DNA of 64,000 bases from Nitrospira sp. GTDB taxonomy: Bacteria; Nitrospirota; Nitrospiria; Nitrospirales; Nitrospiraceae. The notes beneath the pieces are model-generated. The model was not told the DNA's origin, made no database searches, and worked only from the letters and a program-made list of their open reading frames with translations. A program made the position numbers and the translations under genes. Location: contig CP060499.1 of assembly GCA_024760525.1 (NCBI GenBank), positions 62,001 to 126,000 of the forward strand. The letters run 5' to 3'. Below are positions 17,324 through 25,685 of the stretch, piece by piece; within the stretch, counting starts at the first letter, position 1, and each line of letters begins with the position of its first letter.

Positions 17324-18703
17324 ATGACTGAAGAGTGGGGTGCGATCCTCGTCGTCGATGATGACGCAGATATGCGGGAATTGGCTCATGACATGCTGAA
17401 AGACCGTGGTCATCAAGTCACCACGGCCGGAAGCGGAGAAGAAGCCTTGAAACGATTGGCGGAAGAGGACTATGCGGCTGTCCTCACGGACCTTCGTATG
17501 AAAGGCATGGAGGGACTGGAATTGCTGGCCCAAATCAAGCGCCGAGATCCCGATATCAGTGTCATCCTCATGACCGCATTCGGGTCGGTGGAAACGGCCG
17601 TCGAGGCGATGAAGCACGGAGCCAGTGATTACCTCACCAAGCCTGTCCGGAAGGACGAGTTGATTCGCGTGGTCGAGCGCGTCATTCGAGAGGCATCCTT
17701 GCGGCGGGAAGTGAGCCGCCTGAGAAAAGAAGTCCGCAAGGAGTACAGCTTCCACCAGATTTTGGGAAAGAGCAAAGCGATCCAAGTGGTCTTCGATCTC
17801 ATTCGCCGGGTCGCCGATAGTCCGACCAATGTCCTGATCACGGGAGAGAGCGGGACCGGGAAGGAACTGGTCGCCAAAGCCATTCACTATAACAGCGACC
17901 GCAAAGATGCGCCGTTTATTCCCGTCAATTGCGCGGCGATTCCGGAACAGCTGTTGGAGAGTGAACTGTTCGGGCATATGCGGGGAGCCTTTACCGATGC
18001 CAAGATAGACAAGCGAGGGTTGTTTGAAGAGGCGCAGAAGGGCACGTTATTTCTCGACGAGATCAGTGAGCTGCCGCTCATGCTGCAGGCCAAGATTCTT
18101 CGTGCCATTCAAGAAAAAGAAATCAGGCGGGTGGGCGCGACGAAGCCGATCTCGGTCGATGTACGGATCATTGCCGCTACCAATCTGAATCTCAACGAAG
18201 AAGTAAAGAATAAGCGGTTCCGGGAGGACCTGTATTATCGGCTCAACGTCATCGAGCTCAAGCTGCCCCCCTTACGGGAGCGGCGCGAGGACATTCCGCT
18301 CTTAGTCGACGCCTTTCTTAAAAAGTGCGGCGCCGCCCGCGGGAAAGAGGTCAAGGGCGTGAGCGAGGCCGCGCTGGCCATGCTGATGGACTATACCTGG
18401 CCCGGCAACGTGCGAGAGTTGGAGAACGTCATCGAACGGGCGGTGACGCTCAGCCGCGGCGAGAAAATTTCACCCGATGATTTGCCCTCGGCGGTGCAGG
18501 GAGCCCGCGGTGAGCGCCGCGTGCTGGACGAAGCGGCCGAAAAGTCCCTGCCCTTGCATGAGCTGGAGAAGGAGTACATCAAGAAGATTCTCGAGAAGTC
18601 CGGCGGCAACAAGTACCAGACCGCTCATACCCTTGGCATCGATCGCAAGACCTTGTATCGTAAACTCGCCGAAATCGAGGGCAAGACTCATCCAGAAGAA
18701 TGA
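17324..18703 (+). CDS. NtrC-family sigma-54 response regulator
   Basis: A 459-residue protein. The receiver domain occupies residues 5-120 (VVDDDAD acidic pocket, phosphoacceptor Asp in LTDLRM, Lys in YLTKPVRKDE). The AAA+ domain follows at about 145-380, with the Walker A GESGTGKE, the sigma-54 contact loop near GAFTDA (family consensus GAFTGA), the Walker B LFLDEI and the arginine-finger region FREDLYYRL. A Fis-type helix-turn-helix closes the protein (GGNKYQTAHTLGIDRKTLYRKL). It activates sigma-54 promoters once phosphorylated. The ATG at 17324 follows a GGGGAG ribosome site. A PAS histidine kinase follows on the same strand and is its likely partner. The T in GAFTDA instead of GAFTGA is a mild variant. 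Confidence 0.9.
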   Translation: MTEEWGAILVVDDDADMRELAHDMLKDRGHQVTTAGSGEEALKRLAEEDYAAVLTDLRMKGMEGLELLAQIKRRDPDISVILMTAFGSVETAVEAMKHGASDYLTKPVRKDELIRVVERVIREASLRREVSRLRKEVRKEYSFHQILGKSKAIQVVFDLIRRVADSPTNVLITGESGTGKELVAKAIHYNSDRKDAPFIPVNCAAIPEQLLESELFGHMRGAFTDAKIDKRGLFEEAQKGTLFLDEISELPLMLQAKILRAIQEKEIRRVGATKPISVDVRIIAATNLNLNEEVKNKRFREDLYYRLNVIELKLPPLRERREDIPLLVDAFLKKCGAARGKEVKGVSEAALAMLMDYTWPGNVRELENVIERAVTLSRGEKISPDDLPSAVQGARGERRVLDEAAEKSLPLHELEKEYIKKILEKSGGNKYQTAHTLGIDRKTLYRKLAEIEGKTHPEE

Positions 18704-18945
18704 CAGCTTCCTACGGTCATCGAGCCAGATTGAGACCGCATGCACAGTGGGGGTGAAATACGGTGCGTGCTATGCCGTGGACTCTGCCCCTCCTCGGGGG
18801 AATGGTCGAAGTCCTGGTGTCTCACGGATTCAGCACGAATGATGACATCCACGTCACAATCATTGTGGTCGTTCCGTATTCGCGTGTTGCAGGGAGCCTG
18901 CTCTGGGTACGCGGATCCATCGACCAACGCTCTGTGAAGGAACAG

Positions 18946-20853
18946 ATGATGGAGGGACCAACCACTAGATCGTTCGCCGATGTCACAGGCTCCGAAGCCG
19001 ACCGTCCGAAGGCAGAGGAGCAGCTTCTGATCAGCCGGCTGAGGCTGGAAGGCATCATCGAATCCGCGATGGATGCGATCATCACGGTGGACGAGGATCA
19101 GCGAATCCTGTTGTTCAATCGCGCGGCGGAACAGATGTTCGTCTGCTCCATCCAGGAGGCAATCGGGCAGCCGCTCGATCGATTCTTGCCCGCACGTTTC
19201 CGCGAAGCCCATCGCCACGACGTTCATGCGTTTGGGCAGTCCGGTCTGACGAGTCGAAAGATGGGTCAACTGGGAACGGTGATGGGGCTACGCTCGAACG
19301 GACAAGAGTTTCACATCGAAGCCTCCATCTCGCATATCTCGGTGGAGCAAAAGAAATACTATACCGTCATTCTCCGAGACATCACCGAGCGCAAGCAGGC
19401 CGAGGAAGACCTGAGGGAGAGCCAGAGACAACTCAGCACTCTGATCGGCAATCTCCCGGGTTTCGTGTATCGCAGCCGAAATGACCGTGACCGGTCATTT
19501 ACATATCTCAGCGAAGGAGTATCCGATTTGACCGGGTACACCATCGGAGAATACCTACATCAGCGGACCATCTCATACGGGAACACGATACATGCAGGCG
19601 ACCGTGAGCGAGTCTGGCAGGAGGTTCAGGAAGCGGTCACGCGACATGGTCCGTTCGAGACGACCTACCGAATCTTGACCAAATCGGGAGAGGTCAAATC
19701 GGTCTGGGAAAGAGGCGAAGGGATTTACGCACCGGACGGCACACTGAGTTACCTGGAAGGGTTCGTCACCGACGTCACTGAACGCAAGCGAGCCGAGCAC
19801 CTGCTTCGGCAAAGCGAAGAACGCTACCGGCGTCTGATTGCCGTCTCGCCCTATGCCATCTTTGTGAGCCGGGGGGGCCGCGTTATCTTTGCGAACGACC
19901 AGGCCATCAAGCTGTTCGGCGCGGTGAAGGCCGATGAGGTTTTGGGAAAATCACTCCTGAGCCTCTTTCATCCCGAGTATCACGACGTCCTGAGAGAGTG
20001 GACCCACGAATTGCTGGAAGGCAGATCACTGGTGCCGGTAGTCGAGGAGAAAATCGTGCGCCTGGATGGAATGTCGATCGATGTCGAGGTCAGCGCGGCT
20101 CGGTTAGTGGATGAGGAAGGGCCGGCCATCTTGGTCATGCTCCGAGACATCAGCGAGCGGAAGCGACTGCAGGACCAATTGCGCAAGACCGAACGGGTTG
20201 CCGAACTCGGTACACTGGCGTCCGGCATGGCCCATGAGATCGGGACGCCGATGAACGTCATTCTCGGCCGCGCCGAGTATCTGATGGACCGTGTCACGGA
20301 GGAACCGGTCAAGAAAGGGCTCCAGACCATCATTACACAAGTGGAGCGGATTACGAAGGTGATGAATCAGTTGCTGTCGTTCGCCCGACGCAAAGCGCCG
20401 GAGCGGCGCGCGCTGGACCTGCGAGGCGTCCTGGAAGACGCGATGGAAATGTTCCAAGAGCGTCTTGCCCGAAACCAGATTCGGGTCGAAACGGCATTGG
20501 CTGATTCTTGCCCGATGGCAATGGCTGATCCCGACCAAATGAGCCAGGTGTTCATCAATCTCGTCATGAATGCCGTGCATGCGATGCCGGACGGCGGGAC
20601 CTTACGAATCGGCCTGGCGCCGGAGAATCGAATGGTCAAACTCACGGTCGCGGATACCGGCCATGGCATTCCCGGGCATGCGGTCGAGAAAATATTCGAA
20701 CCGTTCTTTACGACGAAAGAATTCGGCAAAGGAACCGGATTAGGATTGACCGTCGTGAAAGGCATCATTGAAGAGCATCAGGGTTCCATCGCCGTGAACA
20801 GCGAAGAGGGCAAAGGCACGAAGTTTACGATTCTGCTTCCGCAGAGCCCATAG
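18946..20853 (+). CDS. Three-PAS hybrid-free sensor histidine kinase
   Basis: About 635 residues, soluble. There are three successive PAS/PAC units: residues about 30-150, 155-285 and 290-410, each ending in ITERKQ-, VTERKR- or ISERKR-type PAC ends. A HisKA dimerisation helix follows with the phosphorylated His in MAHEIGTPMN, then an HATPase domain (N box NLVMNAVHAMP, G1 DTGHG, F box FEPFFTTK, G2 GTGLGL). It donates phosphate to a response regulator, most likely the NtrC-type protein just upstream (17324-18703). I took the ATG at 18946 (GAAGGA ribosome site) as start. An upstream in-frame start at 18763 would add a poorly conserved 61 residues. No membrane segment, so the signal is probably cytoplasmic (redox or gas). 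Confidence 0.85.
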   Translation: MMEGPTTRSFADVTGSEADRPKAEEQLLISRLRLEGIIESAMDAIITVDEDQRILLFNRAAEQMFVCSIQEAIGQPLDRFLPARFREAHRHDVHAFGQSGLTSRKMGQLGTVMGLRSNGQEFHIEASISHISVEQKKYYTVILRDITERKQAEEDLRESQRQLSTLIGNLPGFVYRSRNDRDRSFTYLSEGVSDLTGYTIGEYLHQRTISYGNTIHAGDRERVWQEVQEAVTRHGPFETTYRILTKSGEVKSVWERGEGIYAPDGTLSYLEGFVTDVTERKRAEHLLRQSEERYRRLIAVSPYAIFVSRGGRVIFANDQAIKLFGAVKADEVLGKSLLSLFHPEYHDVLREWTHELLEGRSLVPVVEEKIVRLDGMSIDVEVSAARLVDEEGPAILVMLRDISERKRLQDQLRKTERVAELGTLASGMAHEIGTPMNVILGRAEYLMDRVTEEPVKKGLQTIITQVERITKVMNQLLSFARRKAPERRALDLRGVLEDAMEMFQERLARNQIRVETALADSCPMAMADPDQMSQVFINLVMNAVHAMPDGGTLRIGLAPENRMVKLTVADTGHGIPGHAVEKIFEPFFTTKEFGKGTGLGLTVVKGIIEEHQGSIAVNSEEGKGTKFTILLPQSP

Positions 20854-21109
20854 CAGCCGGCCGCCATGGGCTGAGTCCCGCGCGTGTAGGCCTGAGTCTT
20901 GTGAGAGGTTCAACCTGCCGAGTGCTGTAGCATCTCGCAACGGCGCCTTCCTTCTTGAGTGTGGTGTTTCTCATCACTGCCGCCCTGCCGGCATCGGCAT
21001 CACGCGGGATTCCTCTGAAATCAGACTTCCCATGCCCGTTCTTCTATCGGCGGCCTTCTTGCCCGCTTCTTGCACTGTCCACTGAGGCAGGGGCAGAGGT
21101 ACAAAGAGG

Positions 21110-21508
21110 ATGACCACTGTGGCAACGGGAAAAGCTGATGTGGTGCTGATCGTCGAAGATGACCGGGAGATGCGAAGTCTGCTTTGCGATGAACTGTGGG
21201 GTACCGGATACCAGCTCCGCGAAGCCAGGGACGGAGACGAAGCGTTTCTGGCTGTCCTGCAATCGGTGCCCGACCTGATTTTGACCGACCTGCGTATGCC
21301 GGCCGGGGGGGCTGATTACATCAGTCGGTTGCGGACCGTGGCCCCCAGGTGTCCTATTGTCGTCATCACGGCGTTCGGCGATGCGGCGCTGAAAGCCCAA
21401 GTGATACGAGCAGGGGCTAACGCCTACTTCGACAAACCGGTCCGCATTGCCGATCTCAAGAACTGTGTACAACGACTGCTAGACCACAGACCGGAAGCTG
21501 ATTGCTGA
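21110..21508 (+). CDS. Stand-alone response-regulator receiver protein
   Basis: A 132-residue single receiver domain: acidic pocket IVEDDREM, phosphoacceptor Asp in LTDLRMP, Thr/Ser switch in VVITAFG, and Lys in YFDKPVR. There is no output domain. Such proteins relay phosphate or act by protein contact. It lies between the PAS kinase and the orphan sigma-54 activator on the same strand. The 53-bp gap to the activator suggests co-transcription with it. A weak sigma-54-like element (GGC...TTGC, GG 21049-21050 and GC 21061-21062) precedes it. Confidence 0.85.
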   Translation: MTTVATGKADVVLIVEDDREMRSLLCDELWGTGYQLREARDGDEAFLAVLQSVPDLILTDLRMPAGGADYISRLRTVAPRCPIVVITAFGDAALKAQVIRAGANAYFDKPVRIADLKNCVQRLLDHRPEADC

Positions 21509-21561
21509 CATCAACGGTGTAAGGTCGTAGGAGACGCTTCACTCCAAGAAGCGAGACAAGC

Positions 21562-22941
21562 TTGTCCGACGAAGAAATGTTCAACACACCCCTCCCGAAC
21601 GATCCCATCATTGCCGCACGATTGGAAGCCATTCGACAGCTTGCACGCGGACTGTCCGAACGGGTGGCGGTTATGGACCGAGCCTTCAACGTCGTGTACG
21701 CGAATGAGGCAGCGTGGACAGCCGGACAAACCAAAGCGACGCATCACCACCGCGCGAAATGCTATGAAGCATTTGCACATCGCACCGATCCTTGCGAAGC
21801 CTGTCCGGCGACGAAAGTGTTCGAAGCGCCGGAGGTGCAGTGCGTCTCCTGCTCGGCAGGGGGCGCCGGCGCCGCCTGCGGGATGCAGCAGGCGTTTCCT
21901 TTGGCCGATCAGCACGGAACGGTCGAGTCGATGCTGGTGCTGTTCAAGCCGGTGCCGAGGTCTCCTTGTCGGACAACGCCATACGATTCTTTCGCTCCAG
22001 CCGAAGACGATCGTCTGGGAAATTTGCTGGGCCGAAGTCCGGCTATGCGTCAGCTGTTCGATATGACACGCCTGGTGGCGGAGAGCTCCGCCACGGTACT
22101 CATCCATGGCGAGAGCGGAACGGGCAAGGAACTCCTCGCGAGAACGATCCATGCACTCAGCAGCCGACGAGATCGGCCGTTCGTGGTCGTCGATTGTGGG
22201 TCATTGCCGGAAACGCTGCTTGAAAGCGAGCTGTTCGGGCATGTGAAAGGAGCCTTCACCGGCGCCGTGGTGAATAAACGGGGCTTGTTCGAGGAGGCAG
22301 AGGGCGGAACGATCTTCCTCGATGAAATTGCCGATACAAGGCCGGTCTTTCAGGCGAAGCTGCTCCGTGTGCTGCAGGAGGGCGAGATCAAACCGGTCGG
22401 TGGGACGAGATCGATCAAAATCCATGCGCGAGTCATCTCGGCATCGAACAAGGATTTGGCGGAATTGGTGAAGGCCAAGACGTTTCGAGAAGATCTATAC
22501 TATCGACTGGCGGTGTTGCCGCTATATATACCGGCTTTGAGGGAACGGCGCGAGGACATCCCCTTGCTGGTGCAGTCCTTCGTCACCGCTTCTTGTGCGC
22601 GACATCACCAAGCGGTTCGATCTGTCGATGAAAAAACGATGCGGGCATTATGCGCGGCCGCATGGCACGGCAATGTCCGAGAATTGCTGCACTATATCGA
22701 GCGCGCCGTCGTGACGACAGCCGGTCCGTGGCTCGTATGCGAGGATCTTGTGTCAAGCGGAGCCGTTGCTGATCACGAGAGCTTGCGGTCAGCGTCGAGA
22801 GGGGTTGTGGCCAAGACGGAGCGTACCCGGATTGTCGATGCCCTCAAGAAGACCGCGGGGAACCGATTGAAAGCAGCCAAGTTGCTCAAGATCAGCCGAG
22901 CGAGCCTCTACAACAAGCTGCGTGCCTATTCCATCGAGTAG
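21562..22941 (+). CDS. Orphan sigma-54 activator with Cys-rich PAS-like sensor
   Basis: A 459-residue protein. Residues 20-140 form a PAS-like domain that contains an unusual Cys cluster: KCYEAF, PCEACP, CVSC and a further Cys. This is the layout seen in sensor domains that bind metal or an Fe-S cluster. An AAA+ domain follows (Walker A GESGTGKE, GAFTGA loop, Walker B FLDEI, FREDLYYRL), then a Fis-type DNA-binding end (GNRLKAAKLLKISRASLYNKL). It should open sigma-54 promoters in response to a redox or metal signal without phosphorylation. The TTG at 21562 or the ATG at 21577 could be the start. It ends 353 bp before amoC, with the first copy of the shared upstream motif 39 bp after its stop, so it is the best candidate activator of the neighbouring sigma-54-type promoters. 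Confidence 0.85.
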   Translation: MSDEEMFNTPLPNDPIIAARLEAIRQLARGLSERVAVMDRAFNVVYANEAAWTAGQTKATHHHRAKCYEAFAHRTDPCEACPATKVFEAPEVQCVSCSAGGAGAACGMQQAFPLADQHGTVESMLVLFKPVPRSPCRTTPYDSFAPAEDDRLGNLLGRSPAMRQLFDMTRLVAESSATVLIHGESGTGKELLARTIHALSSRRDRPFVVVDCGSLPETLLESELFGHVKGAFTGAVVNKRGLFEEAEGGTIFLDEIADTRPVFQAKLLRVLQEGEIKPVGGTRSIKIHARVISASNKDLAELVKAKTFREDLYYRLAVLPLYIPALRERREDIPLLVQSFVTASCARHHQAVRSVDEKTMRALCAAAWHGNVRELLHYIERAVVTTAGPWLVCEDLVSSGAVADHESLRSASRGVVAKTERTRIVDALKKTAGNRLKAAKLLKISRASLYNKLRAYSIE

Positions 22942-22979
22942 CGTTCGTCTGCCCTTTTCCACCTCTTTCCTCGTCGCAA

Positions 22980-22999
22980 CTGTCCAAGTATCTGGATTG
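22980..22999 (+). promoter_or_regulatory. Upstream activator motif, copy 1 (before amoC)
   Basis: TGTCCA (22981-22986), six bases, TGGATTG (22993-22999). The identical TGTCCA-N6-TGGATTG, with the same first spacer base, recurs at 24505. It is 111 bp before the sigma-54-like element at 23092. Partial inverted symmetry (TCCA/TGGA) fits a dimeric activator site. Confidence 0.5.
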
Positions 23000-23091
23000 T
23001 CTAACCTATTGAAGTCCTGGACAACGGTTCAGCCGCATGCCGGAACTGTCTATTCGCGTAGATTTTTTGATCGGTCTGAAAAGTAATGAGA

Positions 23092-23107
23092 TGGCTGAAA
23101 CGTTGAC
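23092..23107 (+). promoter_or_regulatory. Degenerate sigma-54-like promoter before amoC
   Basis: TGGCTG, five bases, TTGAC. TGGC and TTG match the -24 and -12 boxes at the right spacing, but the final GC is GA, which should weaken it. Predicted start near 23117 gives a leader of about 177 nt. I support it mainly because the motif at 22981 is 111 bp upstream, nearly the same spacing as at the strong promoter at 24618. A different promoter type cannot be excluded. Confidence 0.3.
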
Positions 23108-23294
23108 GATCACCACTGCTACGCTGCTGACGCGCAATTCTTGATTCCTGCGCACAAAGCTTGCTCAACCCATTCAACAGACGCTGAGCTGGCTGACTGT
23201 GAAAACGATGTGTCGTGTGAACACTCTCGCAAAGGGCCTGTGGTCGGCAAGGGTTGGTCATCATTTGTTTGTCTGACAGAAGGAGGGAGAGAGC

Positions 23295-24101
23295 ATGGCT
23301 TCTGAACGTTCCAGGAAAATCGATGCGTTTTGGTATAACACGATGCCCCTCAAGGCAGGCTGGCTTGGGATGCTGGCGATCGGTGTTTTCTGGGTTATGT
23401 ACCAACGTATCTTCGGATATTCGCACGGGTTAGACTCCATGACCCCCGAGTTTGACTCGGTGTGGATGGGACTGTGGCGCTTTAACATCATCGCCAACGC
23501 CATCTTCTTCGCTGTATCCGTCGGATGGATTTGGACGACCCGTGATCGTAACTTGGCCAACTTGGATCCCAAGCTCGAGCTCAGGAGATACTTTTATTGG
23601 CTGAGCTGGCTGGTCTGCTACATCTGGGGCGTGTACTACGCGGGGAGCTACACGCTGGAACAGGACGCGGCCTGGCACCAGGTAATCATCCGAGACACGA
23701 GCTTCACCGCGAGCCATATCGTAGCGTTCTACGGAAGCTTCCCGTTGTACATTACGTGCGGCGTGTCCAGTTATCTCTACGCGCAGACCCGATTACCGCT
23801 CTATGCGCAGGCAACATCCTTCCCGTTGGTCGCGGCGGTGGTTGGACCGATGATGATTCTGCCGAACGTGGGGTTGAACGAGTGGGGCCATGCGTTCTGG
23901 TTCGTAGACGAACTGTTTTCAGCACCCTTGCACTGGGGCTTCGTGACGTTGGGCTGGTGCGGATTGTTCGGCGCGGCCGGTGGGGTGGCGGCGCAGATCG
24001 TCTCGCGCATGTCAAACTTGGCGGACGTGATCTGGAATGGTGCATCCAAAGATATCCTCGATCCGTTTTCCAAACAGGTGGGCACCAAGACTACGTACTA
24101 A
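23295..24101 (+). CDS. amoC: Ammonia monooxygenase subunit C (lone copy)
   Basis: A 268-residue polytopic membrane protein, the AmoC/PmoC subunit of copper membrane monooxygenases. The copper ligands known from PmoC are all present. Asp124, His128 and His141 (D-x3-H-x12-H) form the Cu-C site. Asn195, His199 and His213 (NEWGH...PLHW) match the Cu-D site. Length and the WGH-x-FW-x3-E block are typical of AmoC, and the overall look fits comammox Nitrospira. No amoA or amoB lies in the window, so this is a singleton, as found beside amoCAB in comammox genomes. The start has a strong GAAGGAGGGAGAG ribosome site. Upstream, 353 bp hold a shared activator motif; downstream there is a GC-rich hairpin. 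Role is uncertain: a stress-specific or replacement subunit is inferred from what is known of other lone amoC copies. Confidence 0.95.
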   Translation: MASERSRKIDAFWYNTMPLKAGWLGMLAIGVFWVMYQRIFGYSHGLDSMTPEFDSVWMGLWRFNIIANAIFFAVSVGWIWTTRDRNLANLDPKLELRRYFYWLSWLVCYIWGVYYAGSYTLEQDAAWHQVIIRDTSFTASHIVAFYGSFPLYITCGVSSYLYAQTRLPLYAQATSFPLVAAVVGPMMILPNVGLNEWGHAFWFVDELFSAPLHWGFVTLGWCGLFGAAGGVAAQIVSRMSNLADVIWNGASKDILDPFSKQVGTKTTY

Positions 24102-24161
24102 GCAGAGGCCAGGAAGTCGGGAAAGGCCAGTATCAGGCTGGCGCCTCCATTGGTCTGACGA

Positions 24162-24193
24162 GGCCCGGTACTCCATGATCGGGGTACCGGGCC
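24162..24193 (+). terminator. Candidate amoC terminator hairpin
   Basis: GGCCCGGTAC (24162-24171) pairs perfectly with GTACCGGGCC (24184-24193) across a 12-base loop, 60 bp after amoC. No run of T follows (AAATCAT), so it may act as an mRNA-stabilising hairpin instead of an intrinsic terminator. Confidence 0.5.
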
Positions 24194-24503
24194 AAATCAT
24201 GTTCCATGGTGGTCGTCGTACCAGTCGGTGGATCGTCCTTCACCTCATTCTTTCCTCACATGTGCGAACGATGAGGGTATCCTCATCGTTCTGATGTTGT
24301 TTCGCATCGATGAATGCGGAGCTTGAATCCCGCATATCGACATGCGCATCCCCTCGGCTTGAGGTATCTGCTTGTACAGCGCCGAATAGTCCAGACGCCT
24401 CTTGGGTGTTCCATTTCTCCCTTTATCTCGCAGGTGGACGTCTATCGGTATGGACAGCATAAGTGAATGATATCTGAACAATTGAGCGAGGACCCGTTTG
24501 CGA

Positions 24504-24523
24504 TTGTCCAAACTGATGGATTG
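24504..24523 (+). promoter_or_regulatory. Upstream activator motif, copy 2
   Basis: TGTCCA (24505-24510), six bases, TGGATTG (24517-24523), identical outside the spacer to the copy at 22981. It is 113 bp before the sigma-54 promoter at 24618. Distance and symmetry suit an enhancer site for an NtrC-type activator. Confidence 0.55.
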
Positions 24524-24617
24524 CGTCCCAACCGCAACAGCCGCCGATACTCGATGTGAAAGTCCCTTTGTCGCTTCTGGCACGCGAACGATCAGGTTGC
24601 GTGACTAGGGACGATCA

Positions 24618-24633
24618 TGGCACGAACGTTGCG
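24618..24633 (+). promoter_or_regulatory. Sigma-54 promoter (near-consensus)
   Basis: TGGCAC, five bases, TTGCG matches the consensus TGGCAC-N5-TTGCW at every conserved position except the last. GG (24619-24620) and GC (24631-24632) are separated by ten bases. Predicted start near 24643, upstream of a structured RNA region and of the 2OG oxygenase gene (ATG at 24859). Confidence 0.7.
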
Positions 24634-24643
24634 GAAGTCTGGG

Positions 24644-24790
24644 AAGCATACGGAGAGGCCAGGCTCTGTGGGTGCTGGATAATGAGGCGCCCTGTCACTA
24701 TCCAGCCCATGTTTCCAAGGTGAGCGGTTGCCCCGACCGCCACGTGTCAGCGGTGAGGGGGTCACATGTGAGAGTGGCCCCCTCATTTTC
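24644..24790 (+). ncRNA. Structured leader or small RNA from the sigma-54 promoter
   Basis: Three hairpins in series follow the predicted start. P1 pairs 24669-24681 with 24699-24709 (TGGG-bulge-CTGGATA with TATCCAG-CCCA). P2 pairs GCGGT (24724-24728) with ACCGC (24736-24740). P3 pairs 24755-24765 with 24774-24784 (GAGGGGG...CCCCCTC) and is followed by ATTTTCC, like a terminator. No reading frame longer than a few codons has a ribosome site. It could be a free small RNA of about 145 nt, or a leader that controls the 2OG oxygenase by attenuation. Confidence 0.45.
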
Positions 24791-24858
24791 CATTCGCATG
24801 CAGCGTGTGTGTGATCGGTCTGCGGGGTCCGGACCGGTCCCGACATAGAGGAGGTCCC

Positions 24859-25620
24859 ATGCCGTGCAAGACGATCGATGTGGAGGATCACCTGAATCGC
24901 ACGGTGGCGGGAGTGGATCTTGAGCAGTCAGGCCATACCTACTGGGAACAGAACGAATGCCTCATTCTTAATCGGTTCATCCCGAAAACAATCGTCAACC
25001 CCTGTCTCACCGAGGTCGAACTGCTCCGGAAAAACATCTTTCGCAATTATGTTCCTGGCCACAAGCAGGGGGGCAGCGTCAGTTATTATGCGATTTGGAA
25101 CGAGTTCCATGAGTCATCCGCCATTGTCTCGCTCTATCGCTCCCCGGCGTTGCGGCGGTTTCTGAGCACAATCGTGAAGGAGGAGTTGCTGCTCTGTCCG
25201 GAACACGATCCCCATTCCTGCGCGCTTTATTACTACACGAAGCCGGGTGACCACATCGGATTTCATTACGATACCTCATACTACAAGGGCAAGCGGTACA
25301 CAGTTCTGATGGGCTTGATCGAGCGATCCGAACAATGCCATCTCGTGGCCAACCTGCCTACGCCCGGAATGCAGGAGGAAGTACACGAGCAGCCCATCCC
25401 GCTCGATCCGGGGTCGCTCGTGATCTTCAATGGAGACAAGCTGTGGCATGCCGTCACGCCGCTCGGGTCCAGGGAAGAACGAATCGTGCTTACGCTGCAA
25501 TATGTGACTGACCCGGAAATGGGCCCTTTTCAGCGCGCCTTTTCGAATCTGAAGGATGCCTTCGCTTACTTCGGGCCGGCCGCCATCATACATCGGTCCG
25601 ATCGATCGGCACCGTATTGA
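24859..25620 (+). CDS. 2-oxoglutarate/Fe(II)-dependent oxygenase family protein
   Basis: A 253-residue soluble protein. The Fe(II) facial triad is visible: HYD (in GFHYDTSY) supplies His and Asp, and a distal His lies in KLWHAVTP. An Arg eleven residues later (ERIVLT) is placed to bind 2-oxoglutarate. The double-stranded beta-helix spacing is normal for this superfamily, whose members hydroxylate proteins or small molecules with O2. The exact substrate is unknown. The ATG at 24859 has a perfect GAGGAGG ribosome site; the upstream extension to 24805 is not needed. It is the first gene after the sigma-54 promoter and structured RNA at 24618-24790, and so probably co-regulated with amoC. The outer-membrane barrel gene follows by 65 bp. 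Confidence 0.7.
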   Translation: MPCKTIDVEDHLNRTVAGVDLEQSGHTYWEQNECLILNRFIPKTIVNPCLTEVELLRKNIFRNYVPGHKQGGSVSYYAIWNEFHESSAIVSLYRSPALRRFLSTIVKEELLLCPEHDPHSCALYYYTKPGDHIGFHYDTSYYKGKRYTVLMGLIERSEQCHLVANLPTPGMQEEVHEQPIPLDPGSLVIFNGDKLWHAVTPLGSREERIVLTLQYVTDPEMGPFQRAFSNLKDAFAYFGPAAIIHRSDRSAPY

Positions 25621-25685
25621 GTCCATTCACCAAGCTGATGCCTTGGGCCGGCGAGCGCCGATCAGCGTAGCCGTTAGGAGGCATC

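Larger units (their letters stand above)
24102..24600. other. Non-coding region after amoC
   Basis: Holds the amoC hairpin (24162-24193) and the second copy of the activator motif (24505-24523). A direct repeat TGGAC at 24435 and 24451 is also visible. The minus-strand frame 24245-24583 is not protein-like. No gene is supported. Confidence 0.5.

Noticed and set aside
23240..23262. Sigma-54 promoter right before amoC (TTGGTCATCATTTG)
   Set aside because: The spacing between GG and the -12 G is one base short and the C is missing.
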